From the NCBI RefSeq assembly GCF_042675665.1, contig NZ_JBHTJI010000001.1:186001-250000 (forward strand): a stretch of DNA of 64,000 bases, written 5' to 3'. Of this stretch, positions 9,245-18,283 are shown one piece after another. Made by a program: the position numbers and the translations under genes. Origin of the DNA: Mariniflexile jejuense. GTDB taxonomy: Bacteria > Bacteroidota > Bacteroidia > Flavobacteriales > Flavobacteriaceae. Under the pieces are notes generated by a model. It was not told the origin of the DNA, did not search any database, and saw only the letters and a list, made by a program, of their open reading frames with translations. Each line of letters begins with the position of its first letter. Positions within the stretch are counted from its first letter, which is position 1.

Positions 9245-10249
9245 ATGAGAAAAAAACTTACTATTTGTACAAATTGTGAACAAAAATCTGCTGAAGGTTT
9301 TCAATTTTGTCCCCATTGTGGTTTAAAGTTTAATGAAGAATTAACCATAGGCGTATTGTTTTACAATACTATTAGTAATTATTTTTCAGTTGATGCCCGT
9401 TTTTTTAAAAGTTTTATACCATTATTAATTAAACCAGGGTTTTTAGCAAAAACTTTTATACAAGGAAAACGATTGTTGTATTTACACCCTGCACAAATGT
9501 ATTTGTTTGTTTCAGTGGTTTTTTTCTTTTTGTTTTCATTTATAAGTAGGAAACAGGTTGAGAGTGTTGATAAAGTTTTTAAAGATGATTTAAAAAAAAC
9601 TTCCTTAAAACTAGATTCGATAAACAAAAATGATGCTCAATTTAATGATATAAATTTTGATTCGATTGTAAAATCTAACGAAGTTAAAGGTGTAAACCGA
9701 AAAATTACATATAATTTTAACCAAACTAAAGTAGATTCTTTAATACAGTTAAACGCCTCAAACGAAACGATATATAAGGCTATGGGAATGCCTGAGGATG
9801 CTGGGTTTTTTAAAAGAAAGGCGTATTCACAAATGCTTAAGTTTTACAAACAACGTAATGGAGGTTCACTTTTACAGGGTTTTTATGATAGTATTCCTGT
9901 TGCTATGTTTATTCTATTGCCCATTTTTGCACTTATATTGAAACTGTTGTATTATAAAAAAGGACCATTTTCGTATCACCTAGTATTTAGTTTTTACTTT
10001 TTCTCCTTTTTGTTTATGGCTTTTGGCATACTAATCGCTACTAATTTTATTATTAAATTACCTGATAGCTTGGTTACAATTGCCATACTTTCTACCTTTT
10101 TCTATTTGCTTATTGCTGTAAAACGGTTTTATGAACAACGGTGGTTTTTAAGTTTTATTAAAACAAGTATAGCAACATTTTCATTTTTGTTGCTAGTAAT
10201 ACCTTTAGCAATTATTGTTCTTAGTCTTGCTACATTTATGTTTTATTAA
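9245..10249 (+). CDS. DUF3667 family membrane protein with N-terminal zinc ribbon
   Basis: A 334-residue protein. Cys8, Cys11, Cys22 and Cys25 form a zinc-ribbon pattern (CTNC...CPHC). A DUF3667-type core with the conserved KPGFLAKTFIQGKRLLYLHPAQMYLFVSV block follows, then a central polar stretch of about 100 residues and four or five hydrophobic segments in the last 120 residues. DUF3667 proteins are widespread in Bacteroidota and have no established function. The gene is monocistronic: divergent from the dehydrogenase on its left and convergent with uvrA on its right with an 17-base gap. Confidence 0.85.
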   Translation: MRKKLTICTNCEQKSAEGFQFCPHCGLKFNEELTIGVLFYNTISNYFSVDARFFKSFIPLLIKPGFLAKTFIQGKRLLYLHPAQMYLFVSVVFFFLFSFISRKQVESVDKVFKDDLKKTSLKLDSINKNDAQFNDINFDSIVKSNEVKGVNRKITYNFNQTKVDSLIQLNASNETIYKAMGMPEDAGFFKRKAYSQMLKFYKQRNGGSLLQGFYDSIPVAMFILLPIFALILKLLYYKKGPFSYHLVFSFYFFSFLFMAFGILIATNFIIKLPDSLVTIAILSTFFYLLIAVKRFYEQRWFLSFIKTSIATFSFLLLVIPLAIIVLSLATFMFY

Positions 10250-10266
10250 CTAAAGCAATAATAAGC

Positions 10267-13050
10267 CTAAAGTTTTTCTTTTAAATATTTGCCTGTTTCA
10301 GAAGTTTTAACCTTTATAATTGCTTCAGGTGTGCCAGTGGCAACTAAATTACCGCCCATTTCACCACCGGTTGGTCCTAAATCTATAATATAATCGGCAC
10401 ATTTAATTAGTTCTAAATTGTGCTCTACAACGATAATAGAATGACCATTTTCAATAAGCGCATTGAAAGATTTTAATAGTTTTTGAATATCATGAAAATG
10501 TAAGCCAGTTGTTGGTTCATCAAAAATAAAAAGCGCTTTGTCTTTATTATTTCCTTTTCCAAGGAATGATGCCAATTTAATACGTTGTGCTTCGCCACCA
10601 GATAGGGTAGAAGAACTTTGCCCAAGTGTTACATAACCCAAACCAACATCTTGTAATGGCTGTAATTTGGTTTTTATTTTTGTTTGTTTAGTTGCTTCAA
10701 AAAAAGTGATGGCATCATCAATAGTTAGGTTTAAAATATCATCAATATTTTTATCAGCAAACGTAACTTCTAGTACTTCTTTTTTAAAACGTTTACCTTT
10801 ACAAGTTTCACATTCTAAATGTACATCTGCCATAAATTGCATTTCAATAGTTACTTCACCTTCGCCTTTGCAAGTTTCACAGCGTCCGCCATCTACATTG
10901 AAAGAAAAATGTTTTGCTTGGTAATTTCTAATGGTGCTTAATTTTTGATTTGCGTACAACGCTCGAATGTCATCATACGCTTTAATATAGGTAACCGGAT
11001 TAGAACGCGATGAACGTCCAATTGGATTTTGGTCAACAAACTCAATGTGCTTTATATTGATAAAATTACCTTCTATACTTGTAAATTGTCCTGGTTTATC
11101 TGAAAAATCGGTTAATTGTTTTTGAAGTGCTGGAAATAATATTTTCTTTATTAGCGTACTTTTTCCACTACCAGAAACACCTGTAACAACGGTAAGCATT
11201 CCCAAGGGAAAACGAACATCGATATTTTTTAAGTTGTTTTCACGTGCACCAATAATATCTACATAGTATTTTGAAGTTCTTCGGGTTTTAGGAACTTCAA
11301 TTTTTATTGTTTCGTTAAGGTATTGTGCTGTTAATGAGTTTGATGCAAGTATTTGTTTAAAGTTACCTGTTGCAACTACATGACCGCCAAACGTTCCGGC
11401 TTCAGGACCTATATCTATTATTTCGTCGGCAGCTTTCATTATATCTTCATCATGTTCAACAACAATAACCGTATTTCCTAAATCGCGCAGTTGTTTTAAT
11501 ACAAGAATTAAGCGTTCGGTGTCTTTTGGGTGTAAACCAATACTTGGCTCATCTAAAATATACATAGAACCTACTAAACTACTACCTAAAGATGTTGCTA
11601 AATTTATACGTTGACTTTCACCACCTGAAAGGGTATTTGATTTTCTGTTTAATGTTAAATAATCTAATCCAACATTGGCAAGAAATGATAACCTGTTGTT
11701 TATTTCTTTTAGTAATCTATCAGCAATTTGCGTATCGTAATCGTTTAATTCTAATTGCTTGAAGAAATTAGCTAGTTTGTCTAGTGGCATTTCAACCAAA
11801 TCGGTAATAGTTGCACCTCCAATTTTAATATAATTAGCTTCAACACGCAAACGTTTGCCATTACAAGCTTTACATTTTGTTTTTCCGCGATAGCGTGATA
11901 GCATAACCCTATTTTGAATTTTGTAGGCTTTAGCTTCTAATTCTGCAAAAAACGAATTTAAACCTTCAAAATGTTTATTTCCATCCCAAATAAGTTGTTT
12001 TTGAGCTTCGTTTAACTGAAAATAAGGTTTATGTATAGGAAAATCGAATTTATGAGAGTTGTTAACCAATTGGTCTCTATACCAACTCATACTTTCTCCT
12101 CGCCAAGGAAAAATAGCATTATCATATACAGAAAGACCTGTGTTTGGAATTACCAAATCATCATCAATACCAATAATATCGCCGTAACCTTCACATTTTG
12201 GACACGCACCATAAGGATTATTAAAACTGAATAAATGGACATTAGGTTCTAAAAAAGAAATGCCATCCATTTCAAAGGTGTTGCTAAAAGATTGTTGCTT
12301 ATTATCACTTAAGGTTTCAATTAAACATGCGCCTTTGCCTTCAAAAAAAGCGGTTTGTACTGCATCAGCTAATCTGTTTTGAAAATCTTCTTCATGTTTT
12401 AAAATAATTCTATCAACAACTAGAAGAATAGTGTCGTTTTTTTGAAATGTTGAAGCTTCATCAATACGTAAAACCGTTTCATTTACTTTAATTCTGGCAT
12501 AACCTTGGTGTTGTAAGGCTTTTAATTTATCTTCCATTTTACGACCTTCTTCTAAATGAATAGGAGCGAGTAGGAGTAATTTTTCACCTTCAGGAAATGC
12601 ACTTAAGTAATTTATAACATCCGAAACAGTGTCTTTTTTTACTTCAACACCAGAAACTGGTGAATAGGTTTTTCCAATTCGGGCAAATAATAATTTTAGA
12701 TAATCATAAATTTCTGTACTTGTTCCAACCGTTGAGCGCGGGTTTGTAGAATTCACCTTTTGTTCAATAGCTATAGCAGGTGCAATGCCTTTAATATAAT
12801 CTACTTTAGGCTTGTTAAGTCTTCCTAAAAATTGACGTGCATAACTCGATAAACTTTCTACGTAGCGTCTTTGTCCTTCTGCATACAAGGTATCGAACGC
12901 CAAACTAGATTTTCCTGAACCCGATAAACCCGTGATTACCACTAGTTTATTTCTTGGTATTACAACATCAATATCTTTTAAATTATGAAGTTTTGCACCT
13001 TTAATAATGATGTTTTCTTTTGGGTTTACTTCCAGAATATTAGTAGTCAT
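10267..13050 (-). CDS. uvrA: Excinuclease ABC subunit A
   Basis: A 927-residue UvrA, the damage-recognition ATPase of nucleotide excision repair. Both ATPase halves are intact: Walker A GLSGSGKSSLAF near residue 42 and GVSGSGKSTLIKK in the second half; ABC signatures LSGGESQRI and LSGGEAQRI. Zinc-binding cysteine pairs are present (CPKCEGYGD, CKACNGKR, CETCKGEGE, CETCKGKR). The length is near the family norm of 930-950. Bacteroidota often carry two UvrA paralogues; I cannot tell from this window whether this is the only one. Confidence 0.98.
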   Translation of the reverse strand: MTTNILEVNPKENIIIKGAKLHNLKDIDVVIPRNKLVVITGLSGSGKSSLAFDTLYAEGQRRYVESLSSYARQFLGRLNKPKVDYIKGIAPAIAIEQKVNSTNPRSTVGTSTEIYDYLKLLFARIGKTYSPVSGVEVKKDTVSDVINYLSAFPEGEKLLLLAPIHLEEGRKMEDKLKALQHQGYARIKVNETVLRIDEASTFQKNDTILLVVDRIILKHEEDFQNRLADAVQTAFFEGKGACLIETLSDNKQQSFSNTFEMDGISFLEPNVHLFSFNNPYGACPKCEGYGDIIGIDDDLVIPNTGLSVYDNAIFPWRGESMSWYRDQLVNNSHKFDFPIHKPYFQLNEAQKQLIWDGNKHFEGLNSFFAELEAKAYKIQNRVMLSRYRGKTKCKACNGKRLRVEANYIKIGGATITDLVEMPLDKLANFFKQLELNDYDTQIADRLLKEINNRLSFLANVGLDYLTLNRKSNTLSGGESQRINLATSLGSSLVGSMYILDEPSIGLHPKDTERLILVLKQLRDLGNTVIVVEHDEDIMKAADEIIDIGPEAGTFGGHVVATGNFKQILASNSLTAQYLNETIKIEVPKTRRTSKYYVDIIGARENNLKNIDVRFPLGMLTVVTGVSGSGKSTLIKKILFPALQKQLTDFSDKPGQFTSIEGNFINIKHIEFVDQNPIGRSSRSNPVTYIKAYDDIRALYANQKLSTIRNYQAKHFSFNVDGGRCETCKGEGEVTIEMQFMADVHLECETCKGKRFKKEVLEVTFADKNIDDILNLTIDDAITFFEATKQTKIKTKLQPLQDVGLGYVTLGQSSSTLSGGEAQRIKLASFLGKGNNKDKALFIFDEPTTGLHFHDIQKLLKSFNALIENGHSIIVVEHNLELIKCADYIIDLGPTGGEMGGNLVATGTPEAIIKVKTSETGKYLKEKL

Positions 13051-13146
13051 AAGCGTTGAAAGGAATAATTTTGCAAAGATACTATAAGTAATTCAGCCTA
13101 AAAAATTGATTATACTTTAAAAAAATGTTAAATAAATATGTTAATT

Positions 13147-13179
13147 TTTGTTTTTTTGGAATGATAGTTGTTATATTTG
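13147..13179 (+). promoter_or_regulatory. Putative Bacteroidota-type promoter for the sigma factor gene
   Basis: TTTG at 13147-13150 and TATATTTG at 13172-13179 match the flavobacterial -33 TTTG / -7 TAnnTTTG consensus with a 21-base spacer. The element lies about 100 bases upstream of the sigma factor start. A match by eye in AT-rich DNA can be chance. Confidence 0.45.
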
Positions 13180-13285
13180 ATTTGTTAATCAATTATAAAT
13201 CAACACTTGCCTATAGCATAACATTACTTTTTAAACAATAACCCCAAGCATTGAAGTGTACTTCTGTGCAAAAAAAGTAATTATT

Positions 13286-13870
13286 ATGCAATACGAAATA
13301 ATACCAGATTCTACCCTAGTTAGCAATTACGTTAAAGGTGATGAAAGTGCTTTAGAAATACTTATTTATAGGCACAAACAGAAAATTTACAGTTTTATTT
13401 ATTCGAAGGTTTTTGATAGAGATGTTGCTGAAGATATTTTTCAGGACACATTTATTAAAGTAATACGCACACTAAAAAAAGGAAATTATAATGAAGAAGG
13501 TAAATTTTTACCTTGGGTAATGCGTATATCACATAATTTGGTGATTGATTATTTTAGAAAAAATAACCGCATGCCAAAATTTGATAACACCAATGAGTTT
13601 AATATTTTTTCAGTATTAAGTGATTCTAGTTTAAATGCTGAAAATAGTATTATTAAAGAACAAGTTGAAACGGATGTACGTCGTTTAGTTGATGAATTGC
13701 CAGAAGACCAAAAAGAAGTGTTGCTAATGCGTATTTATGAAGATTTAAGTTTTAAAGAAATATCTGATAAAACTGGCGTTAGCATTAATACAGCCTTAGG
13801 TAGAATGCGTTATGCTTTAATTAACCTAAGAAAAATTGTAGACAAGCATAATATAATTTTAACAAATTAA
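13286..13870 (+). CDS. RNA polymerase sigma factor, sigma-70 family (ECF-like)
   Basis: I choose the ATG at 13286 (194 residues, starting MQYEIIPDSTLV); an upstream GTG at 13256 would add ten residues that look unrelated. Region 2 is visible as YRHKQKIYSFIYSKVFDRDVAEDIFQDTFIKV and region 4 as LPEDQKEVLLMRIYEDLSF followed by the HTH KEISDKTGVSINTALGRMRYA. Regions 1.1 and 3 are missing, as in ECF factors. No anti-sigma factor with a membrane anchor follows; instead there is a 48-residue ORF. This type is very common in flavobacteria, but its regulon is not known to me. Confidence 0.92.
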   Translation: MQYEIIPDSTLVSNYVKGDESALEILIYRHKQKIYSFIYSKVFDRDVAEDIFQDTFIKVIRTLKKGNYNEEGKFLPWVMRISHNLVIDYFRKNNRMPKFDNTNEFNIFSVLSDSSLNAENSIIKEQVETDVRRLVDELPEDQKEVLLMRIYEDLSFKEISDKTGVSINTALGRMRYALINLRKIVDKHNIILTN

Positions 13871-13927
13871 TACAATAAACTAGTTTTAGCTACGTTAATA
13901 GTTTAAATTCACCCTTAAATTATTAAA

Positions 13928-14074
13928 ATGGCAAAACTTTACTCTGAAAATTCTATTAAAAATTTGAAAAACATAGAACCGAAAGAAGAAACGGTTAATT
14001 TTCTTCTAAGTTATTCAAAGGCTTTAAGTGTTATAAATTGTAATAAGTTGAAGTTTGAAGTGCTTCTAAACTAA
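13928..14074 (+). CDS. Small conserved-looking protein downstream of sigma factor (48 aa)
   Basis: An ATG at 13928 opens a 48-codon frame ending in TAA at 14072-14074, 57 bases after the sigma factor stop. The predicted peptide starts MAKLYSENSIKNLKNIEPKE, has a charged first half and a leucine-rich second half, and contains a single Cys. The codon use is coding-like, and a terminator starts 6 bases after the stop, which supports a bicistronic transcript with the sigma factor. I recall similar short ORFs after this sigma factor in other flavobacteria, but cannot verify it here. The function is unknown; a sigma-modulating role is only a guess. Confidence 0.65.
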   Translation: MAKLYSENSIKNLKNIEPKEETVNFLLSYSKALSVINCNKLKFEVLLN

Positions 14075-14080
14075 GTTGTG

Positions 14081-14116
14081 AAAAGTCCTAATATTTCATT
14101 AAGTATTAGGACTTTT
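14081..14116. terminator. Bidirectional terminator between the sigma operon and nth
   Basis: A 13-bp perfect stem (AAAAGTCCTAATA / TATTAGGACTTTT) with a 10-base loop. T-runs occur in both orientations. It overlaps the last bases of the convergent nth gene and can serve both transcripts. Confidence 0.85.
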
Positions 14117-14765
14117 TAATTTTTTCATAGTCGTTTATAACAGTTTGTCTTCCTATAGTTTTAGTAATAATGTCTTTTTCTAAATCCCAACCTCTAGCAG
14201 GTGAATATTCTCTACCATACCAAATTATTTGAAGATGTAAATCGTTCCATAACTCTTTAGGAAATAATCGTTTAGCATCCTTTTCGGTTTGAGATACGTT
14301 TTTACCATTACTTAAATTCCATCTATACATTAATCTGTGAATGTGTGTGTCAACAGGAAATGCAGGAACACCAAATGCTTGCGACATTACAACGCTTGCT
14401 GTTTTATGTCCTACTGCTGGTAATGCCTCTAATGCTTCAAAACTTTGCGGAACTTTACCTTGGTGTTTTTCAATCAAAATTTCTGATAGCCCGTGAATAC
14501 CTTTACTTTTCATAGGTGAAAGTCCGCAAGGTTTTATAATTTCTTTGATTTCATCCACAGAAAGTTTCACCATATCATACGGATTATCAGCTTTTTCAAA
14601 TAACAGTGGTGTGATTTTATTAACTCGAACATCTGTACATTGTGCTGATAATAGCACAGCTACTAACAATGTATATGGATCTTTATGATCTAACGGAATT
14701 GGTATGGTTGGATATAATTCGTTTAGCGTATTAATTACAAATTCTACCTTTTTTTCTTTTGTCAT
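14106..14765 (-). CDS. nth: Endonuclease III-like DNA glycosylase/AP lyase
   Basis: A 219-residue HhH-GPD glycosylase. The helix-hairpin-helix LEALPAVGHKTASVV contains the catalytic lysine, and the catalytic Asp is in PVDTHIHRL. N-terminal blocks (PYTLLVAVLLSAQCTDVRVN) match Nth. It excises oxidised pyrimidines and cleaves abasic sites in base-excision repair. Unusual against the E. coli model: the C-terminal C-x6-C-x2-C-x5-C cluster that binds a 4Fe-4S centre is absent; the C-terminus (WNDLHLQIIWYGREYSPARG) has no cysteine. Divergent from bcp, with only 33 bases between starts. Confidence 0.93.
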   Translation of the reverse strand: MTKEKKVEFVINTLNELYPTIPIPLDHKDPYTLLVAVLLSAQCTDVRVNKITPLLFEKADNPYDMVKLSVDEIKEIIKPCGLSPMKSKGIHGLSEILIEKHQGKVPQSFEALEALPAVGHKTASVVMSQAFGVPAFPVDTHIHRLMYRWNLSNGKNVSQTEKDAKRLFPKELWNDLHLQIIWYGREYSPARGWDLEKDIITKTIGRQTVINDYEKIKKS

Positions 14766-14798
14766 GTTGTATTTTTGTAAAAAACCAAAGTTACTATT

Positions 14799-15251
14799 AT
14801 GAATACATTAAAACAAGGTGACAAAGTGCCTAATTTTGAAGTTTTTGATGAACAAGGCCATGTTATAAAATTATCTGATTACCAAGGAAAAAAACTAGTT
14901 GTTTTCTTTTATCCAGCTGCAAATACGCCAACATGTACCGTTGAAGCATGCAACATTAGAGATTATTATAAAGAATTAACAGATGCCGGTTATGAAATTT
15001 TAGGCGTTAGTGCAGATACACAAAAAAAACAATCTAATTTTAAAAAGAAACATGGTTTTCAATACCCATTAATAGCTGATGTAGATAAAGTTATGATTAA
15101 CGCCTTTGGTGTTTGGGGATCGAAAAAGTTTATGGGTAGAACCTTTGATGGTATTCATAGAGTTACCTTTGTTATTAACGAACAAGGCGTTGTTGAAAAG
15201 GTAATTGATGCTGTAAAAGCAAAAATTCATGCCTCACAAATAATGGAATAA
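14799..15251 (+). CDS. bcp: Thioredoxin-dependent peroxiredoxin, Bcp/PrxQ type
   Basis: A 150-residue peroxiredoxin. The peroxidatic Cys46 lies in TPTCTVEAC and the resolving Cys51 is five residues on, the atypical two-Cys PrxQ pattern. The thioredoxin-like start GDKVPNFEVFDEQGHVIKLSDYQGK is split here as GDKVPNFEVFDEQG and KLSDYQGK. It reduces peroxides in the cytoplasm using thioredoxin. TPTCT replaces the more common TPGCT; the Thr and Cys needed for catalysis are kept. Monocistronic, ending at a strong hairpin. Confidence 0.95.
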   Translation: MNTLKQGDKVPNFEVFDEQGHVIKLSDYQGKKLVVFFYPAANTPTCTVEACNIRDYYKELTDAGYEILGVSADTQKKQSNFKKKHGFQYPLIADVDKVMINAFGVWGSKKFMGRTFDGIHRVTFVINEQGVVEKVIDAVKAKIHASQIME

Positions 15252-15257
15252 CACATA

Positions 15258-15293
15258 AAAAAAAGCCTTCTTAATTTTAAGAAGGCTTTTTTT
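15258..15293. terminator. Bidirectional terminator between bcp and the 490-aa conserved gene
   Basis: A near-continuous 17-bp inverted repeat: AAAAAAAGCCTTCTTAA at 15258-15274 and its complement at 15277-15293, with A/T runs at both ends. It sits between two convergent genes and fits both. Confidence 0.9.
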
Positions 15294-15295
15294 AT

Positions 15296-16768
15296 TTATC
15301 GTGTGTATTTTTTTCTTTTTGGTAATACTAACGGTTTTCGCGTGTAACCAAATAATCGGTAATCTTTAATTAAATCGGCTACACCTTCAGGAAGTTTGTC
15401 TTCCCAACCGGTTTCTCCATTTGCAATTTGCTGCAAAATTTCTCTAGAAAAAATGGTTAAACATTTTTCATCATAATCTTCAATATCTATTACTTTTCCG
15501 TTGTATTTAAAGAACTTATATAATTCTTTCATACGAGGATATACTTTTAGATTTTCACTGTTTATCAATTCTCCAGTTACAACATCTACCATAGGATATA
15601 AATAAACTTTTAAATCTTTAAAGAATAATTTACCAAAAGCTTCTAAAATACCACCACTCATATGACGATAGTATTTTTCATCAAAAATATCAACCAAATT
15701 ACTAACACCCATAGCAAGTCCCATTCGTGCTTTTGTGTAGTTAGAAAAATACTCTACAACCTTATAGTATTCCTGAAAATTGGATATCATAACAGACTGT
15801 CCTAGAGAACATAATAAATCTGCTCTATCCATAAAATCTTGTTCGTCAATTTCGCCTTCTGCACGTAAATTTGAAAGTGTAATTTCAAAAACAACCTCTG
15901 TATTTTCTTTATCAACTTTCTTTTCAGCAATAAACATTTTATATGCGTTTTCATACATATCTATGTTTACTTGTGTTACTGGTCTAAAACTTCCTCTAAA
16001 GGCTAGTATGTTTTTTTTGTAAAAAATACGCGCGGGAAGTACGTTTTTACCATCAGGTCCAAACATTACCGCATCAGTCATACCATTTTTAACAAGTTGT
16101 AAACTCATTAATCGGTTATCAACATTTTTAAATAAAGGTCCGGAGAAATTTACAGTATCAATTTCCAATTGATCTTTATCTAAATGGTCGTATAAGTAAC
16201 GTAGTAATTTTTTTGGTTCATTGTATTTGTAAAAAGCACCATAAATTAGGTTTGTTCCTATTACACCAAGTGTTTCTTGTTGTAATCTGGCATCTGTTTC
16301 TTTAAATCGGATATGTAAAAGAATATCGTTATATTCTTGATTTGGCTCTATTTGATATTTTATACCAATCCAACCATGACCTTTAAATTGTTTAGCAAAG
16401 TCAATGGTAGTAACGGTATTCGCGAACGAAAAGAACATTTTATTAGGGTAGTCTTTTCTATTAAGGCGTTTTTCAATAAGATCAATTTCATGGTTAAGCA
16501 TTTTTCTTAAACGACCTTCTGTTACATATCTGCCATCATCTTCCGCGCCATATATGGCGTCACTAAATGCTTTATCGTAGGCAGACATTGCTTTCGCTAT
16601 GGTTCCAGATGCGCCACCAGCTCTAAAAAAATGGCGACTTGTTTCTTGTCCTGCACCAATTTCAGCAAACGTACCATAGATATTTTCATTAAGGTTTATT
16701 CGAAGTGCTTTGTTTTTTAATGAAGGTATTTCTTCAAATTCTCTATCTCCTTTTAAGGTAATTTCCAT
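15296..16768 (-). CDS. Conserved flavobacterial protein of unknown function (490 aa)
   Basis: A 490-residue cytoplasmic-looking protein with no signal peptide. It starts MEITLKGDREFEEIPSLKNK and contains an early AEIGAGQETSRHFFRAGGASG block, a glycine- and charge-rich stretch that looks strongly conserved, and HMSGGILEAFGKLFF in the second half. I recall near-identical proteins across Bacteroidota that carry contradictory transferred names (TonB-dependent receptor, nicotinate-nucleotide adenylyltransferase). Neither fits: there is no beta-barrel, plug domain or HxGH nucleotidyltransferase motif. I therefore make no functional claim. Monocistronic, ending at the hairpin at 15258-15293. Confidence 0.8.
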   Translation of the reverse strand: MEITLKGDREFEEIPSLKNKALRINLNENIYGTFAEIGAGQETSRHFFRAGGASGTIAKAMSAYDKAFSDAIYGAEDDGRYVTEGRLRKMLNHEIDLIEKRLNRKDYPNKMFFSFANTVTTIDFAKQFKGHGWIGIKYQIEPNQEYNDILLHIRFKETDARLQQETLGVIGTNLIYGAFYKYNEPKKLLRYLYDHLDKDQLEIDTVNFSGPLFKNVDNRLMSLQLVKNGMTDAVMFGPDGKNVLPARIFYKKNILAFRGSFRPVTQVNIDMYENAYKMFIAEKKVDKENTEVVFEITLSNLRAEGEIDEQDFMDRADLLCSLGQSVMISNFQEYYKVVEYFSNYTKARMGLAMGVSNLVDIFDEKYYRHMSGGILEAFGKLFFKDLKVYLYPMVDVVTGELINSENLKVYPRMKELYKFFKYNGKVIDIEDYDEKCLTIFSREILQQIANGETGWEDKLPEGVADLIKDYRLFGYTRKPLVLPKRKKYTR

Positions 16769-17011
16769 AGCGTTTTGGGTTTTTTTTACATAAAAAAGTA
16801 AAGATATTAAATAAGTATTTCAAACAAAAAAATAAGCTTATTTTTGTTTGCAGACTTTAGTGCTTTTAGTTTAGGTGCAAAATAAAACTCTTATATTAGG
16901 GTTTCATTAAAATAAAAGTATTAAAATTATTAATCTGTTTTAACAGCGTTATTTACACTTTGTTTAACAGGTGATTTTTATTGCAAAATCTAACTAAATT
17001 TATATTTTTTT

Positions 17012-17773
17012 TTGAAAATTACATTTTTAGGCACAGGCACTTCACAAGGCATTCCTGTAATAGGAAGTAATCATCCTGTATGTTTAAGTAAAAACAAAAA
17101 AGACAAGCGGTTACGCGTTTCTATTTTGGTTGCTTGGGATGATTATGTATATGTTGTAGATTGTGGACCAGATTTCAGATATCAAATGCTGCGTTCTGGC
17201 TGCACAAAAATTGATGGTATTTTGTTTACACATGAACATTCCGACCATATTATGGGATTAGATGATATTCGCCCATATTATTTTAAACAAGGCGATATTT
17301 CAATTTATGCACACAAGCGGGTTTTAAAGGCACTGAAAGTAAAGTTTGATTACATTTTTACGACCAAAAACAAATATCCAGGCGCGCCAACAGTTATTTC
17401 AAACAGAGTTAAAAACAAACCTTTTAAATTGCATAATTTAGAAGTAATACCAGTTAATGGCAAACATAATAAACTGCAAGTTTTTGGCTTTAAATTTGGT
17501 GATTTTGCGTATTTAACCGATATGAAAACGGTTAAAGATAAAGAAATTGAAAAAATTAAAAACATTAAAGTATTGGTAGTAAATGCATTGCGAATTGAAC
17601 CGCATCATTCACATTTTAATCTTGATGAAGCTTTAAGTTTTATTAAAAAAGTAAATCCTGAAAAAGCCTATTTAACACATATAAGTCATACTTTGGGTTT
17701 TCATGATGAAATTGAAAAAAAACTTCCAAAAAATGTATTTTTGGCGTATGATGAATTACAAATAACAATTTAA
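17012..17773 (+). CDS. MBL-fold metallo-hydrolase, PhnP-like
   Basis: A 253-residue metallo-beta-lactamase-fold protein. The metal motif HEHSDH is at residues 74-79, and later ligands are seen as NGKHNKL, YLTDMK and THISHTLGFHDE. The N-terminus MKITFLGTGTSQGIPVIG and the pattern are those of PhnP/YycJ-like phosphodiesterases, which cleave cyclic phosphate esters, but no phosphonate genes are nearby, so the substrate is open. The start is a TTG at 17012; there is no in-frame ATG near, and the family N-terminus begins exactly here. The next gene follows after 9 bases. Confidence 0.88.
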   Translation: MKITFLGTGTSQGIPVIGSNHPVCLSKNKKDKRLRVSILVAWDDYVYVVDCGPDFRYQMLRSGCTKIDGILFTHEHSDHIMGLDDIRPYYFKQGDISIYAHKRVLKALKVKFDYIFTTKNKYPGAPTVISNRVKNKPFKLHNLEVIPVNGKHNKLQVFGFKFGDFAYLTDMKTVKDKEIEKIKNIKVLVVNALRIEPHHSHFNLDEALSFIKKVNPEKAYLTHISHTLGFHDEIEKKLPKNVFLAYDELQITI

Positions 17774-17782
17774 TTTTATAAA

Positions 17783-18283
17783 ATGAAGCAGAAAATTTTC
17801 ATGTATTTATTCGTGTTTTCAATACTATTAGTATTATTTCAATACGTAAATTCAAAACGTGTTTTTGAGGATATGAATCATAAATTGGATGGTTACAAAG
17901 CGCAATTGACGCGTAGTAAAGATTCTATAGCTGTTTTACAGAATGAAAATTTAGAATTATCGCATTTTAATTTGGAACGAAACGAAGATGCTATTAGTTA
18001 TTTTGAAAATAAAGGTTACAATGTATCTGAATTAATACCTATGATAAAAGATGAACTTTACAAACTAAATGAAGGCAAAGGCGAGCATCCAATAATTCCA
18101 TATGGTTCAGAAGAAGGAAGACGCATGATGATTAACACTGTAAAATTATTAAATCATAAATGGATTATTGCCGATTTTTCAGATGGACAATTTTGGGGCG
18201 AACTTTTTTTAACTTATGAAATAACGGAGGAGAAGGAGCTTAAATTTACTTTAGCCGAATCTTTTTTATACCCCTTAAACTAG
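17783..18283 (+). CDS. Membrane-anchored coiled-coil protein of unknown function
   Basis: A 166-residue protein with an N-terminal transmembrane helix (about residues 5-22), then a predicted coiled coil (DMNHKLDGYKAQLTRSKDSI) and a small C-terminal globular part with HKWIIADFSDGQFWGELFLT. This last part looks conserved, but I do not recognise a family. It probably faces the periplasm. It follows the MBL hydrolase by 9 bases and is likely co-transcribed. Its last four bases overlap the end of the convergent lipoprotein gene. Confidence 0.78.
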   Translation: MKQKIFMYLFVFSILLVLFQYVNSKRVFEDMNHKLDGYKAQLTRSKDSIAVLQNENLELSHFNLERNEDAISYFENKGYNVSELIPMIKDELYKLNEGKGEHPIIPYGSEEGRRMMINTVKLLNHKWIIADFSDGQFWGELFLTYEITEEKELKFTLAESFLYPLN

